Part shown: in pieces, positions 33,101 to 42,123 of the stretch
How the letters are laid out: every line of letters starts with the position of its first letter
Numbering within the stretch: position 1 is the stretch's first letter
Assembly (NCBI GenBank): GCA_015065935.1
Contig: SVPI01000006.1
Coordinates: 17,112 to 81,111 of the forward strand
DNA length: 64,000 nt
Source: Oscillospiraceae bacterium
GTDB lineage: Bacteria; Bacillota; Clostridia; Oscillospirales; Acutalibacteraceae
Reading direction: 5' to 3'
The notes under the pieces: generated by a model
The model's database searches: none
What the model saw: the letters and a program-made list of their open reading frames with translations, nothing else
Told to the model about the DNA's origin: nothing
Program-made: the position numbers and the translations under genes

Positions 33101-33554
33101 GGAGAATGGGGAAGAGGTTAAGGAGGAGGCCCCCTGCACTGTAGATTTGAGCATTTCTGCCCATATTCCTCCCGATTATATTCAGTCACTTCCTGCCCGC
33201 CTTGGAATTTACAGGCGCATTGCCGAAATTAAAACGGAGGAGGATGTGAGCGACATTATAGATGAGCTTATTGACCGCTTTGGTGACCCGCCAAGGGAGG
33301 TTGAGGGGCTTATTTCGGTTGCCCGCCTTCGCCAAACTGCCGCGGCAAACGGCATTTACGAAATTAAAGAGGATGCAGGCGGTGTTCGCCTTAGCGTTAA
33401 CAGTCTGGAGCCCGAAACAATGCTGAAGCTTACCTCTGCCTTCGGCAAAAATATTTTTGTTAAAGGCAGTGCCGAAAAGCCCTATTATTACCTTAAAATA
33501 GGCGGCGGCATTTTAAAGGCTGTGGAGGAAATAAGAAAAGCGCTGGCCCGGTAA
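30141..33554 (+). CDS. mfd: transcription-repair coupling factor
   Basis: 1137 residues. Removes RNA polymerase stalled at DNA lesions and recruits UvrA. N-terminal UvrB-like region (VRGGIIDIFSS), CarD-like RNAP-interaction domain (GDYVVHAVHGIGIFGGI near residue 480), helicase motifs LLCGDVGFGKTEVALRAAF (Walker A), DEEQRFG, LSATPIPRTLNMAMSGLRD, GRVGRSPRRAYAYF, and the C-terminal TRCF domain. Complete length. AAAGGAAAGG precedes the ATG. Confidence 0.96.
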   Translation: MEFLKSVLKSEPAFLRLKAALGSGKKGIAATGLSRIHTALITAATEQRCVVIAPDEPSANELYEDLINLGADALYFPSRDLCFSDAGVSKEYEIKRINTLSRLLDGAFDVLVCPISAAVSATVPRAVLRDSILTLKCGDEVDIISLCKNLENLGYKRSETVDGIGMYSVRGGIIDIFSSLMGAPTRIELWGDEIDTISSFDLSTQRRSESLNEVKIGPACEVFCDGAVLAAELEAFRDSAKRLADLARENINRDIDSLKGGISLCLDRFLPFIFGKTETVLSYVENAVFIMSESGSCESHLDSFNLLQNEDIKKAVEQGFLYHKEPKFSLSSSELFAALCPLVIADSFSRGKYPVEIDGLINFDYKRSSPWRGDTEVLLEDLEFTLKNGGSAVVAAGEEKAARVLLRDLNDRGVPAVLGLNCQKITSGVTVVTGGLSSGFELPSAKFSFITHRHINGEKRRARRHRAGKEIGSIEELKIGDYVVHAVHGIGIFGGINKITAQGITKDYVKISYAKGDVLYVPVTQLDLVSKYIGAADDSGIKIHKLGGTEWQKTRSRVRTAVRDMAKQLTALYAKRMSTKGHAFSPDTDLQSDFERRFPYDETPDQLRSIDEIKGDMERAVPMDRLLCGDVGFGKTEVALRAAFKCVCEGKQCALLVPTTILAWQHYNTVLSRFGELPLEVKMLSRFVSKKEQEKTIRGLKNGTVDMVIGTHRMISSDVVFRDLGLVIVDEEQRFGVAQKEKLKEKYPAVDVLTLSATPIPRTLNMAMSGLRDMSSIDEAPNDRHPVQTYVLEHNKGVLLDAINKELRRGGQVYYLHNRVESIEKCAARLKADLPEDTRIAVAHGKMSEEELSRVWKSLMDAEIDVLVCTTIIETGVDVANANTLIIEDADRMGLAQLHQLRGRVGRSPRRAYAYFCFRGGKAMNETALKRLEAIREFTEFGSGIKIAMRDLEIRGAGSILGGEQHGNMEAVGYDMYLKLLADAVKQENGEEVKEEAPCTVDLSISAHIPPDYIQSLPARLGIYRRIAEIKTEEDVSDIIDELIDRFGDPPREVEGLISVARLRQTAAANGIYEIKEDAGGVRLSVNSLEPETMLKLTSAFGKNIFVKGSAEKPYYYLKIGGGILKAVEEIRKALAR

Positions 33555-33648
33555 CAGGGTATTTGTAAATTTTGTGTTAAAGGTATTTCTTTTTTAGATT
33601 ATATATGTTATAATAAATTGATTAAGTATATAAAAGGAGGTATTTGCT

Positions 33649-34971
33649 TTGGTTAAACGGTTTGCGGCAATGGTTTTAGCCCTTTGTCTGTGCTTTTTGC
33701 TAACCGCCTGTTCGGGCAGCTTTGGCACAGGGGAAAATCTTTTAAGCCCGCCTGAACCCAGCGGGGAATATGCCCTGATTTCCGCCGCCTTAAAGGAGAG
33801 CGTTACAGGCAAGTACACTCTTAAATACCCAACTAAAGGGGATTATCGCTCGGCAATTATTGTAAGCGATTTAGATGGCGATAAGGTAAACGAGGCCATT
33901 GCCTTTTACTCCACCACAATGGATAACACCGTTACGGTGCACATTAACTTTATTCTAAAGCAGGATGGGGTTTATAAAAGCGTTGGCGATATTAAAATTG
34001 TGGGCAGTGATGTTGAGTGTGTTGAGTTTGCCGATTTGGATAAAAACGGCAACACCGAAATTATTGTTGGCTACAATATTTACGGCAACGTTGAAAAGCA
34101 GGTTGCGGTTTACGAGTTTGCAGGCAGCACACCTGTTCAAAAGTGTCTTGAAAAGTATACCGAGTTTATTATTTGCGACCTTGATGCCGATGGGGTTAGC
34201 GGTTTGTTTATTGCCGACCTTAATTCGGCCGATAAAACCGCCGTTGCCAAGCTTATGCAGGTTGAAGAGGGCAATATTGTACAGGCAGGCTCCTGCCCGC
34301 TTGATGGCAACGTAACCTCCTACTTTGCTCCACAGCTTACAAAGCTGGAAAGCGGCCGCCCTGCGGTTTACATTGATGCCGTTAAGGGCACGGGAATGCT
34401 TACCGAGGTTATTTATTACGATAACGGCGTGCTGTCAAATCCGTTTTTCGACCCCGAAACACAGGTGACCCAGGCAACCTACCGCCAGGGCGCTGTTACC
34501 TGCCGCGATATAAACTCCGATTCTATTTTGGAAATTCCAATGCTTTCTCCCTTGCCTACGGCATCAAACCTTGTGCTTACCGATGGCGTTTCGGTAACCA
34601 AATGGTGTGTACCGAGGGATAACAGCCTTATTGTTGCAAGGGCTATGCTTATGAACTATACCGATGGCTATTCCCTGCGAATTCCCGATAAGCTTTCGGG
34701 CAAGATTTGCGTTATGCGCAAAACCGATTCACGCCTTCGCATTGTTTATTTTTATGATGAGGCAAGCGGCAAGGCCACAGGGGAGCTTTTCAGAATGCAG
34801 GCGGTTGCCGAAAAAGCCTGGGACTCCGCCGAATTCGGCCGCGATGGCTTTGACGAACTCACCCGTGCAAACGGTCTTGTTTTTGCCTACCGTTTGGGAA
34901 ACTTTGAGGGTGCCGAGGCGGTTACCAAGGAAGACATATCAAACATTTTCGCTCTAATTGAGGAGGAATAA
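33649..34971 (+). CDS. lipoprotein with VCBS/FG-GAP-like Asp-rich repeats
   Basis: 440 residues starting at TTG 33649, eight bases after AAGGAGG. The signal peptide ends in lipobox LTAC. Several repeated Asp-Gly segments, SDLDGDKVNEAI, ADLDKNGNTEIIVG, CDLDADGVSGLFIADL and CRDINSDSILEIPML, suggest a beta-propeller of VCBS/FG-GAP type with Ca-binding loops exposed at the cell surface. Function unknown. Two bases separate it from the response regulator gene, so it may be a sensor accessory or target of that two-component system (inference). Confidence 0.75.
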   Translation: MVKRFAAMVLALCLCFLLTACSGSFGTGENLLSPPEPSGEYALISAALKESVTGKYTLKYPTKGDYRSAIIVSDLDGDKVNEAIAFYSTTMDNTVTVHINFILKQDGVYKSVGDIKIVGSDVECVEFADLDKNGNTEIIVGYNIYGNVEKQVAVYEFAGSTPVQKCLEKYTEFIICDLDADGVSGLFIADLNSADKTAVAKLMQVEEGNIVQAGSCPLDGNVTSYFAPQLTKLESGRPAVYIDAVKGTGMLTEVIYYDNGVLSNPFFDPETQVTQATYRQGAVTCRDINSDSILEIPMLSPLPTASNLVLTDGVSVTKWCVPRDNSLIVARAMLMNYTDGYSLRIPDKLSGKICVMRKTDSRLRIVYFYDEASGKATGELFRMQAVAEKAWDSAEFGRDGFDELTRANGLVFAYRLGNFEGAEAVTKEDISNIFALIEEE

Positions 34972-34973
34972 AG

Positions 34974-35681
34974 TTGAAAAGAATTTTAATTGTTGAAGAT
35001 GAGGTTGCCATTAGAGAATTTGAGTGTATCAACCTGCGCCGTGTTGGCTATGAAACGGTTGAGGCAGGCTCAGGGGAGGAGGCGCTTGATATTTACGACA
35101 GCGCTACAGAGCCCTTTGATATTGCTCTTTTGGATATTTCAATGCCCGGAATGGATGGCTTTACCCTTTGCAAGGAGCTTAGAAAGAGAAGCGCATCATT
35201 AGGCATTATAATGCTTACCGCAAGAACACAGGAAATGGATAAAATAAGCGGCCTTATGCTGGGTGCTGACGATTACATTACAAAGCCCTTTTCACCAACC
35301 GAGCTGCTTGCCCGCGTTGATTCACTCTACCGTAGGGTAGAAATGCAAAAGGTTAGCAGTGCGCCTCAGCAAAACGATGAAATAAGGCTTGGCGAATTTT
35401 CTTTGAACCTTCGCCGCCGCACCCTTACAAAGGGTGATAAAAACATTGAGCTTACCCAGGTTGAGTTTCAAATTGTTGAATATTTCTTCCAAAATCCCGA
35501 TACCGCCCTTGACCGCACCGATATTTTAAACAAGGTGTGGGGCGCATCCTTTTTCGGGGAAGAAAAGATTGTTGATGTTAACATAAGGCGTCTTAGAATG
35601 AAAATTGAGGATGACCCATCGGCCCCTGCCCACCTTGTTACCGTTTGGGGTATGGGCTATAAGTGGAACACGCAAGGTTAG
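34974..35681 (+). CDS. OmpR/PhoB-family response regulator
   Basis: 235 residues. Receiver domain with acidic pocket VEDE, phospho-acceptor Asp54 (LLDISMPGMDG), Thr in MLTAR and Lys in TKPF; C-terminal winged helix with VDVNIRRLRMKIEDD and VWGMGYKW. The start is TTG 34974 with GGAGGAA upstream. The partner kinase starts 79 bases downstream. Target genes unknown. Confidence 0.93.
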   Translation: MKRILIVEDEVAIREFECINLRRVGYETVEAGSGEEALDIYDSATEPFDIALLDISMPGMDGFTLCKELRKRSASLGIIMLTARTQEMDKISGLMLGADDYITKPFSPTELLARVDSLYRRVEMQKVSSAPQQNDEIRLGEFSLNLRRRTLTKGDKNIELTQVEFQIVEYFFQNPDTALDRTDILNKVWGASFFGEEKIVDVNIRRLRMKIEDDPSAPAHLVTVWGMGYKWNTQG

Positions 35682-35760
35682 CGCCCACAAAGGCGTTCAT
35701 ATAACTTTGCAAAGGCAAAGAATATAACTAATTATCAGACAAAGGAGTTGACAAACGAGT

Positions 35761-37251
35761 ATGGAAATGGAACTTAAATTTAAAAGCATTGGCACACGCT
35801 GGTTTGTCAACGTGTTTGCCGTTTTTGCGGTGGTTATCACCATAATTTGCGTTGTTTGCTGTGTGGCGGTAAACTCCCTGCTCCTTGAAAGGGTGCGCAC
35901 CTCCGCCTCGGAATATGCCCAGCCTTTTTCGGTTTTGGCACAGGCTCAGGAAAAGGATTTTATAGAATCTGCCCGCCGCTATGCCCAGGAATTTGAGCAC
36001 AAGGATAAAATTGAAGTACAAATTATTGATAAAAACGGCAATGTTTTTGTCACCACCAACGGCTTTGAGCCCATAACCGAAACAATGCCCGACTATGAGG
36101 CCGCCGTTTCGGGGGAACGCGGCACAGGGCTTTGGCGCGGCAAAAATGCAAACGGCGAGCCTGTTTTGGCAGAAACTACCGTACTTGGCGGTGGTGAGGA
36201 GCACTCCTTTGGGGCTGTTCGCTTTGTGGTTTCGCTAAAAGAGGCAAACAGGCAGAGTGTTATTCTTTGCGCTGTTATAATCGGTGTGGCCGCACTGTTT
36301 TTAGGGTTTTCCACCTTTTCAGGTGTTTTCTTTATCCGCTCCATTGCAAACCCCATTCGCGATGTTAGCAACACGGCAAGGAAAATTGCAATGGGTGAGT
36401 TTAAAACCCAAATTGAAACCGATAGAAACGATGAAATCGGCGAGCTGTGCGATGCCGTTAACTATATGGCAAGCGAGCTTGACCGTGCCGAAAATCTTAA
36501 AAACGATTTTATATCCTCGGTTTCTCACGAGCTGAGAACGCCGCTAACCGCCATTAGAGGCTGGGGTGAAACGGCAAAAATGTCCATAGGCTCGGATGAT
36601 TCCCTTGTGGAAAAGGGTCTCGATGTTGTTTTAAATGAGTCGGAGCGCCTTTCAAAGCTGGTTGAGGAGCTGCTTGATTTCTCCCGAATGCAGTCCGGTC
36701 GCCTTACGGTTAATGTGGGCAAGCTTAATGTGACAACGCTTGTATTTGCCGCGGCAGATATGTATGTTGAGCTTGCAAAACAGAGGGGCATTGAGGTTGT
36801 TTCTGTTCCCCCTAAAAAGGATTGCGAAATTTTAGGCGATGCCGACCGACTTAAACAGGTTTTTGTTAACATTATTGATAATGCAGTTAAGTACACCGAA
36901 GCCGGTGGACAGGTGCTCATTGAGCAGTATGAGGAGGAAAGCTGCGTTCGCATTGTGGTTAAGGATACAGGCGTTGGTATTCCTGCGGCTGACCTTGACC
37001 GTGTTAAGGAAAAGTTCTTTAAATCCAACAAAACGGTGCGCGGCTCAGGTATTGGCCTTGCCGTTGCCGATGAAATTGTTAAACAGCACCAGGGTCTTTT
37101 ATTTATTGAAAGCACCGAGGGTGTTGGCACCACCGTTACGGTTGTTTTCCCACTTTTTGAGCAGGAGCAAGAGGTTGCCCTAGAGCCGGGAAAACTCACC
37201 GAAACAGATACTAATCAAATCCAAGAGGAAGCGGATAATGAGCAAATGTAA
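35761..37251 (+). CDS. sensor histidine kinase
   Basis: 496 residues: membrane helix (about 15-40), extracytoplasmic sensor (about 40-160), second helix (about 163-190), HAMP domain (IANPIRDVSNTARKIAMGEF), HisKA with phospho-acceptor His256 (SSVSHELRTPLTAIRGW), and HATPase with N-box IIDNAVKYTE, DTGVGIP and GSGIGLA. Cognate kinase of the regulator at 34974. It overlaps yqhQ by 14 bases. The acidic C-terminal tail is unremarkable. Confidence 0.93.
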   Translation: MEMELKFKSIGTRWFVNVFAVFAVVITIICVVCCVAVNSLLLERVRTSASEYAQPFSVLAQAQEKDFIESARRYAQEFEHKDKIEVQIIDKNGNVFVTTNGFEPITETMPDYEAAVSGERGTGLWRGKNANGEPVLAETTVLGGGEEHSFGAVRFVVSLKEANRQSVILCAVIIGVAALFLGFSTFSGVFFIRSIANPIRDVSNTARKIAMGEFKTQIETDRNDEIGELCDAVNYMASELDRAENLKNDFISSVSHELRTPLTAIRGWGETAKMSIGSDDSLVEKGLDVVLNESERLSKLVEELLDFSRMQSGRLTVNVGKLNVTTLVFAAADMYVELAKQRGIEVVSVPPKKDCEILGDADRLKQVFVNIIDNAVKYTEAGGQVLIEQYEEESCVRIVVKDTGVGIPAADLDRVKEKFFKSNKTVRGSGIGLAVADEIVKQHQGLLFIESTEGVGTTVTVVFPLFEQEQEVALEPGKLTETDTNQIQEEADNEQM

Positions 37252-38173
37252 GTACACCTCCATAGGCGGTCAGGCGCTTATTGAAGGAATTATGATGAAG
37301 GGCAAAAAGAAAACCGCCATGGCAGTAAGAGGCAAAAACGGCGAAATTATTTTAGAGCCCGTTAAATTTACATCGGTTAAAGAAAAATATAAAATTTTAG
37401 GCGCCCCTGTTATTCGCGGTGTTGTAAATTTTATTGAAAGTATGGTGCAGGGCTACTCCGCTATGATGAAATCGGCTGACCTTTCGGGCTTTGCCGAGGA
37501 TGAGGACGAAAAGGAGAGTCTTAGCGGCGGCGCAATGGGCGTTATAGGTGTTGTTGCCTTTGTTTTGGCGCTTATTTTGGCGGTGGCGCTGTTTATGTAC
37601 CTTCCCGCCCTGCTTTTTGATGGACTGAATTTTCTGGCAGGTGGAACCTTAACCCCCTTTAAAAGCCTTTTCGAGGGTCTTCTTAAATTGGCGGTTTTTG
37701 TGGCCTACGTTGCCGGTGTTTCGGCGATGAAGGATATAAAAAGGGTTTTTGCCTACCATGGGGCTGAGCATAAAACCATTTTCTGCTTTGAAAAGGGCCT
37801 GCCTTTAACAATAGAAAATGTAAGGGCACAAAAAAGGCTGCACCCCCGCTGTGGCACATCCTTTATGATTTTAATTTTCATTGTAAGCATTATAATTTCT
37901 ACACTAATTCAAACCTTTTTCCCCACCCTTATTTTAAACCGATTTGTTTGGGTGGCGGTTAAAATTCTAATAATTCCCCTTGTGTGCGGCCTTGGCTATG
38001 AGCTTATTAAAATTTGCGGAAAGCACGATAATCTTTTTACAAAAATTGTGGCTTTCCCGGGGCTTCAGCTCCAAAGGCTTACAACCAAGGAGCCGGATGA
38101 CGGTATGATAGAAATTGCCATTGCGGCGCTTAATGCCGTTTTGGAGGATGAGGATAGGGAGCAGTTAAATTGA
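37238..38173 (+). CDS. yqhQ: DUF1385 membrane protein (YqhQ-like)
   Basis: 311 residues. Recognised from YTSIGGQALIEGIMMKGKKK, APVIRGVVNFIESMVQGYSA, and YHGAEHKTIFCFEKG; about five membrane helices. Role unknown; often next to prmC/prfA in Firmicutes, as here. Confidence 0.88.
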   Translation: MSKCKYTSIGGQALIEGIMMKGKKKTAMAVRGKNGEIILEPVKFTSVKEKYKILGAPVIRGVVNFIESMVQGYSAMMKSADLSGFAEDEDEKESLSGGAMGVIGVVAFVLALILAVALFMYLPALLFDGLNFLAGGTLTPFKSLFEGLLKLAVFVAYVAGVSAMKDIKRVFAYHGAEHKTIFCFEKGLPLTIENVRAQKRLHPRCGTSFMILIFIVSIIISTLIQTFFPTLILNRFVWVAVKILIIPLVCGLGYELIKICGKHDNLFTKIVAFPGLQLQRLTTKEPDDGMIEIAIAALNAVLEDEDREQLN

Positions 38174-39003
38174 CAATTTTTTCCGCTTATAACGATACAA
38201 AGAATAAACTGCGCGAGGCAGGAATAGAGCCTTACGTTTTTGAAGCCAAGCAGATAATTCGCTTTGTTACCAAATATTCAAACGCTCAGATTATGGAAAA
38301 ATATATGGAGGAGCTGGACCCCTTAAAGGAGCAGTTTTTAAAAAGCGTGGTTTCGGGCAGGGTTAAAAGAATTCCCCTGCAGTATTTACTTGGCGAATGG
38401 TCCTTTTTCGGTTACGACTTTTTTGTTGGCAAGGGTGTTTTGTGCCCCCGCCCTGATACCGAAACGCTGGTCGAGGTCGCTCTTGACCTCGTTGGGAACG
38501 CTCCCGCTAAAATTGCCGACCTTTGTGCAGGCAGTGGCTGTGTTGGCATTTCGGTGGCAAAGGAAAAGCCCATAACCCTAATAACAGCGGTGGAAAAGTA
38601 CGATGCCGCCTACGATTATCTTACAAGAAACATTGAAAAGAACGGCGCCGAAAATGTAATTGCCGTTAAAGCCGACATTGAAACCTATGAAACAAACGAA
38701 AAATTTGACCTTATTTTAAGCAACCCACCATATATTAGTCGTGAGGAAATGTCCACCATCGACGAGGAAACCAAAAACGAGCCCGAAACTGCACTTTTCG
38801 GCGGTGAGGATGGCCTTGATTTTTATAAAATCATTTTGGATAAATGGCTCCCTCGACTGAACGTGGGCGGCAGTGTTGCCGTAGAGGTTGGGGCAGGAAT
38901 GGCCCAAAAGGTTAAGGAATTATTTATTGCCGCAGGGCTTAAAAATGTGAAAACAAAAGAGGATATAAACGAAATCGAAAGGGTCGTTTATGGTACTCTT
39001 TAA
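38170..39003 (+). CDS. prmC: peptide chain release factor N5-glutamine methyltransferase
   Basis: 277 residues. Methylates the GGQ glutamine of release factors. N-terminal PrmC domain (RIPLQYLLGEWSFFG), SAM-binding region VLCPRPDTETLVE and IADLCAGSGCVGIS, catalytic NPPYI. The start TTG 38170 overlaps the yqhQ stop (TTGA), giving coupled translation. The usual partner prfA is not in the window. Confidence 0.93.
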   Translation: MTIFSAYNDTKNKLREAGIEPYVFEAKQIIRFVTKYSNAQIMEKYMEELDPLKEQFLKSVVSGRVKRIPLQYLLGEWSFFGYDFFVGKGVLCPRPDTETLVEVALDLVGNAPAKIADLCAGSGCVGISVAKEKPITLITAVEKYDAAYDYLTRNIEKNGAENVIAVKADIETYETNEKFDLILSNPPYISREEMSTIDEETKNEPETALFGGEDGLDFYKIILDKWLPRLNVGGSVAVEVGAGMAQKVKELFIAAGLKNVKTKEDINEIERVVYGTL

Positions 39004-39050
39004 GCAATATAATAAATACAGTGAAGTTTTGAATAAAGGAGAAAAGCAAA

Positions 39051-40154
39051 ATGGCAGAAGACAAAATTAAAGCACTTGAAACGGCAATGAGCCAAATTGA
39101 AAAACAGTTCGGCAAGGGTGCGATTATGCGCCTGGGCGAAAACGCCGCAATGAATGTTGACCACATTAAAACAGGCTCCATTGCACTTGACCGCGCCCTT
39201 GGTATTGGCGGTGTACCCAGAGGCAGAATTGTAGAAATTTACGGTCCTGAATCCTCAGGTAAAACCACCGTTGCACTCCACATTGTTGCTGAATCTCAGA
39301 AAAAGGGCGGCACTGCGGCATTTATTGATGTTGAGCACGCTTTAGACCCTGTTTACGCCGCAAATTTAGGTGTTGACATTGATTCTCTCCTTGTTTCCCA
39401 GCCCGATACAGGCGAGCAGGCGCTTGAAATTACCGAGGCTCTTGTGCGTTCGGGCGCTATTGATGTTGTTGTAATCGACTCGGTTGCAGCCCTTGTACCC
39501 AAGGCCGAAATTGAGGGTGAAATGGGCGACAACCATGTAGGTCTTCACGCACGCCTTATGTCACAGTCACTTCGTAAACTTGCAGGCGCAATTTCAAAAT
39601 CCAACTGTGTTGCCGTGTTTATTAACCAGCTTCGTGATAAAATAGGTGTGTTCTATGGCAGCAGTGAAACCACCACAGGCGGCCGCGCACTTAAGTTCTA
39701 TGCCAGTGTTAGAATTGATATCAGAAAGGTTGAAACCCTTAAGGTTAACGGCGAGATGATAGGCTCCAGAACAAAAGCAAAAATCATTAAGAATAAGGTT
39801 GCCCCGCCCTTCCGTGAGGCTGAATTTGACATTATGTACGGAAAGGGAATTTCCCGCGAGGGTGAGCTTGTTGATATGGGTGTTGCCTCGGGCATTATTG
39901 TTCGCTCGGGCGCCTGGTTTAGCTATGGCGATATGAAGCTGGGACAGGGCAGGGACAATACAAAGCAGCTGCTCTGCGAAAACAAGGCCTTAGCTGATGA
40001 AATTGAGGCAAAGATTACCGCTTACTACGAAAACCTTGGCAAAAAGACCGAGGAAACAGAAGAAGAGGTTCCCGGCATTATGCCCGTTCAGGCTGATACC
40101 CCTGAGGAGCCCAAGCGCCGCCGCAAGGTTAACATTGACATTGCTGTTGACTAA
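39051..40154 (+). CDS. recA: recombinase RecA
   Basis: 367 residues. Walker A GPESSGKT (65-72), Walker [11 protein letters not shown], loop L2 region [19 protein letters not shown], and [13 protein letters not shown]. Strand exchange and SOS co-protease activity. AAAGGAG precedes the ATG. I see no Firmicute LexA box (CGAAC-N4-GTTCG) in the 47-base gap upstream, so any SOS control would act from further away. Acidic C-terminus ends in a basic [12 protein letters not shown] tail. Confidence 0.97.
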   Translation: MAEDKIKALETAMSQIEKQFGKGAIMRLGENAAMNVDHIKTGSIALDRALGIGGVPRGRIVEIYGPESSGKTTVALHIVAESQKKGGTAAFIDVEHALDPVYAANLGVDIDSLLVSQPDTGEQALEITEALVRSGAIDVVVIDSVAALVPKAEIEGEMGDNHVGLHARLMSQSLRKLAGAISKSNCVAVFINQLRDKIGVFYGSSETTTGGRALKFYASVRIDIRKVETLKVNGEMIGSRTKAKIIKNKVAPPFREAEFDIMYGKGISREGELVDMGVASGIIVRSGAWFSYGDMKLGQGRDNTKQLLCENKALADEIEAKITAYYENLGKKTEETEEEVPGIMPVQADTPEEPKRRRKVNIDIAVD

Positions 40155-40786
40155 TGAAAAAGACAGTTTTGTCGGTTAGCCCGCCAAAAAGGCACTTGAA
40201 TCAGGTGACCTTTTCCGATGGCACCGTTTTAGAGCTTGACAGCGACTATCTGCTCACCGCATCAATTTTTGAGGGTGAGCAGATGGATGACATTGAAATA
40301 GAAAACCACAGGGCCGCTTCCGACTTTATTAGAGCCAGGAGCAGGGCCTTGTGGTATTTGTCACGTTCGGACCACAGCGAAAAAGCCCTTTTGGATAAGC
40401 TTAAAAGGGCAGGCTTTAAAAAGGAAACTGCACAAAGGGCGGTTTGCCGCCTTAAGGAAAGCGGTCTTATAAATGATGAGGCGCTGGCCCTTCGCCTTGC
40501 CGAAAATTATTTAAGAGAAAATCGCTCAAAAAGAGAGTGCGAGCAAAAGCTGATTTTAAAGGGTATACCCCGAGATTTGGCAAAAGCGGCGCTGGAAAAA
40601 TACGAAACCGATGAGAAGGCGCAAATTGAGGCGCTTATTGAGAAAAAATACAAAAATAAGGTGGGGGATGAGGAAAACCTCCGCCGCACCGTGGCCGCGC
40701 TAATGCGAAAGGGATTTAAGTTTTCCGATATTAAGGCGGCTTTAAAAAAATATTCCAATGCCCTTTATGAATGTGAGGAAATGTAA
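40154..40786 (+). CDS. recX: RecA regulatory protein RecX
   Basis: 210 residues, with RecX three-helix repeats (ALWYLSRSDHSEKALLDKLK, GLINDEALALRLAENYLREN, AALMRKGFKFSDIKAALKKY). Modulates RecA filaments. Overlaps the recA stop (TAATG) and, in the same way, the rimO start. Confidence 0.93.
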   Translation: MKKTVLSVSPPKRHLNQVTFSDGTVLELDSDYLLTASIFEGEQMDDIEIENHRAASDFIRARSRALWYLSRSDHSEKALLDKLKRAGFKKETAQRAVCRLKESGLINDEALALRLAENYLRENRSKRECEQKLILKGIPRDLAKAALEKYETDEKAQIEALIEKKYKNKVGDEENLRRTVAALMRKGFKFSDIKAALKKYSNALYECEEM

Positions 40787-42123
40787 TGGCTGAAAAGATT
40801 GCGGTGGTATCACTCGGTTGCCCCAAAAACCAGGTAGATGCCGAAATGATGCTCCACCTTTTAAAGGAAGCAGGCTTTGAAATCACATCGAGTGAGGCCG
40901 AAGCCGATGCTATTATTGTTAACACCTGCGGCTTTATTGAGGAGGCCAAAAGTGAGGCAATTGAAAACATTTTAGAGGCGGCGCAGTATAAAAAAAGCGG
41001 CAACTGCAAGGCGGTTATTGTAACAGGCTGTTTAGCCGAAAGATACCGCGATGATATTACAGAGGAAATTCCCGAAGCCGACCTTGTTGTGGGCATCGGC
41101 TCAAATAAGGATATTGCGAAATTGGTAAGAGAGGCTATTTCCGGCAGAGCCAAAAACTCCTACGGCCCTAAGGAGGATTTAGACCTTAACACACCGAGGA
41201 TACTTGGCGGCTACCCCTTTAGCGCCTACATAAAAATTGCCGAGGGCTGTAACAACCACTGCACCTACTGCGCCATTCCTATGATAAGGGGCAAAATGCG
41301 CTCAAGAAAAAAAGAGGATATTGTGGCAGAGGCAAAAACCCTTGCTAAAAACGGCGTAAGAGAGCTTATTGTTGTGGCACAGGACACCACCGCCTACGGT
41401 ACCGACCTTTACGGCGAGCCAAAACTTGCCGAGCTGCTTTCCGAGCTTTCAAAAATAGATGAAATAAAGTGGATAAGAACACTTTACACCTACCCCGAAA
41501 AGATAACCGATGAGCTTATCAAGGTAGTAAAAGAAAACGACAAGCTTATAAAATATTTCGACATTCCTTTGCAGCACGTAAATGGAGAAATTTTAAAGCG
41601 AATGAACCGCAGGGGAAATGAGGAGAGTATTAGAAGCCTTTTAAGCAAAATAAGGGAGGAAATTCCTGAGGTGACACTGCGCACCACCTTTATAACAGGC
41701 TTCCCCGGGGAAACTGATGAACAGTTCAGCCAGCTCCACGCCTTTGTTAAGGAGATGCGGTTTGACCGCCTTGGCTGCTTCCCATATTCCGCCGAGGAGG
41801 ACACCCCCGCCGCAGAATTTGAAAACCAGGTAGAGGGTCAGACAAAGCAGGACCGAATGGAACTGATTATGGCCGACCAAATGACCATTGCGGCAGAAAA
41901 GAACGAGGAAAAAATCGGCAAAACCGTAACCGTTTTAATTGAGGGCTACGATAGTTACATTCGTTGCTATTTTGGCCGAAGCGAGGCCGATGCCCCCGAA
42001 ATTGACGGAAAGGTGTTCTTTTTAAGTAACTCGCCGCTAAAAATCGGAGATTTTGTAAGGGCGCAGATTAATGACTGTATGGAATACGACTTGTTGGGAG
42101 AAAAGATAGATGAACCTGCCTAA
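40786..42123 (+). CDS. rimO: ribosomal protein S12 methylthiotransferase
   Basis: 445 residues. Radical-SAM enzyme that adds a methylthio group to an Asp of ribosomal protein S12. N-terminal UPF0004 domain with GCPKNQVDAE and NTCGFI (auxiliary cluster Cys), radical-SAM CNNHCTYC (Cys155, 159, 162), LRTTFITGFPGETDEQF, and a C-terminal TRAM domain. Starts on the recX stop. Confidence 0.95.
   Translation: MAEKIAVVSLGCPKNQVDAEMMLHLLKEAGFEITSSEAEADAIIVNTCGFIEEAKSEAIENILEAAQYKKSGNCKAVIVTGCLAERYRDDITEEIPEADLVVGIGSNKDIAKLVREAISGRAKNSYGPKEDLDLNTPRILGGYPFSAYIKIAEGCNNHCTYCAIPMIRGKMRSRKKEDIVAEAKTLAKNGVRELIVVAQDTTAYGTDLYGEPKLAELLSELSKIDEIKWIRTLYTYPEKITDELIKVVKENDKLIKYFDIPLQHVNGEILKRMNRRGNEESIRSLLSKIREEIPEVTLRTTFITGFPGETDEQFSQLHAFVKEMRFDRLGCFPYSAEEDTPAAEFENQVEGQTKQDRMELIMADQMTIAAEKNEEKIGKTVTVLIEGYDSYIRCYFGRSEADAPEIDGKVFFLSNSPLKIGDFVRAQINDCMEYDLLGEKIDEPA

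Noticed and set aside
36525..37199. Open frame of 224 codons opposite the histidine kinase gene.
   Set aside because: Ser/Thr-rich shadow of the HisKA/HATPase coding sequence.
39004..39050. Looked for a LexA box before recA.
   Set aside because: No CGAAC-N4-GTTCG-like site is visible in this gap; only a TATAAT near 39008.
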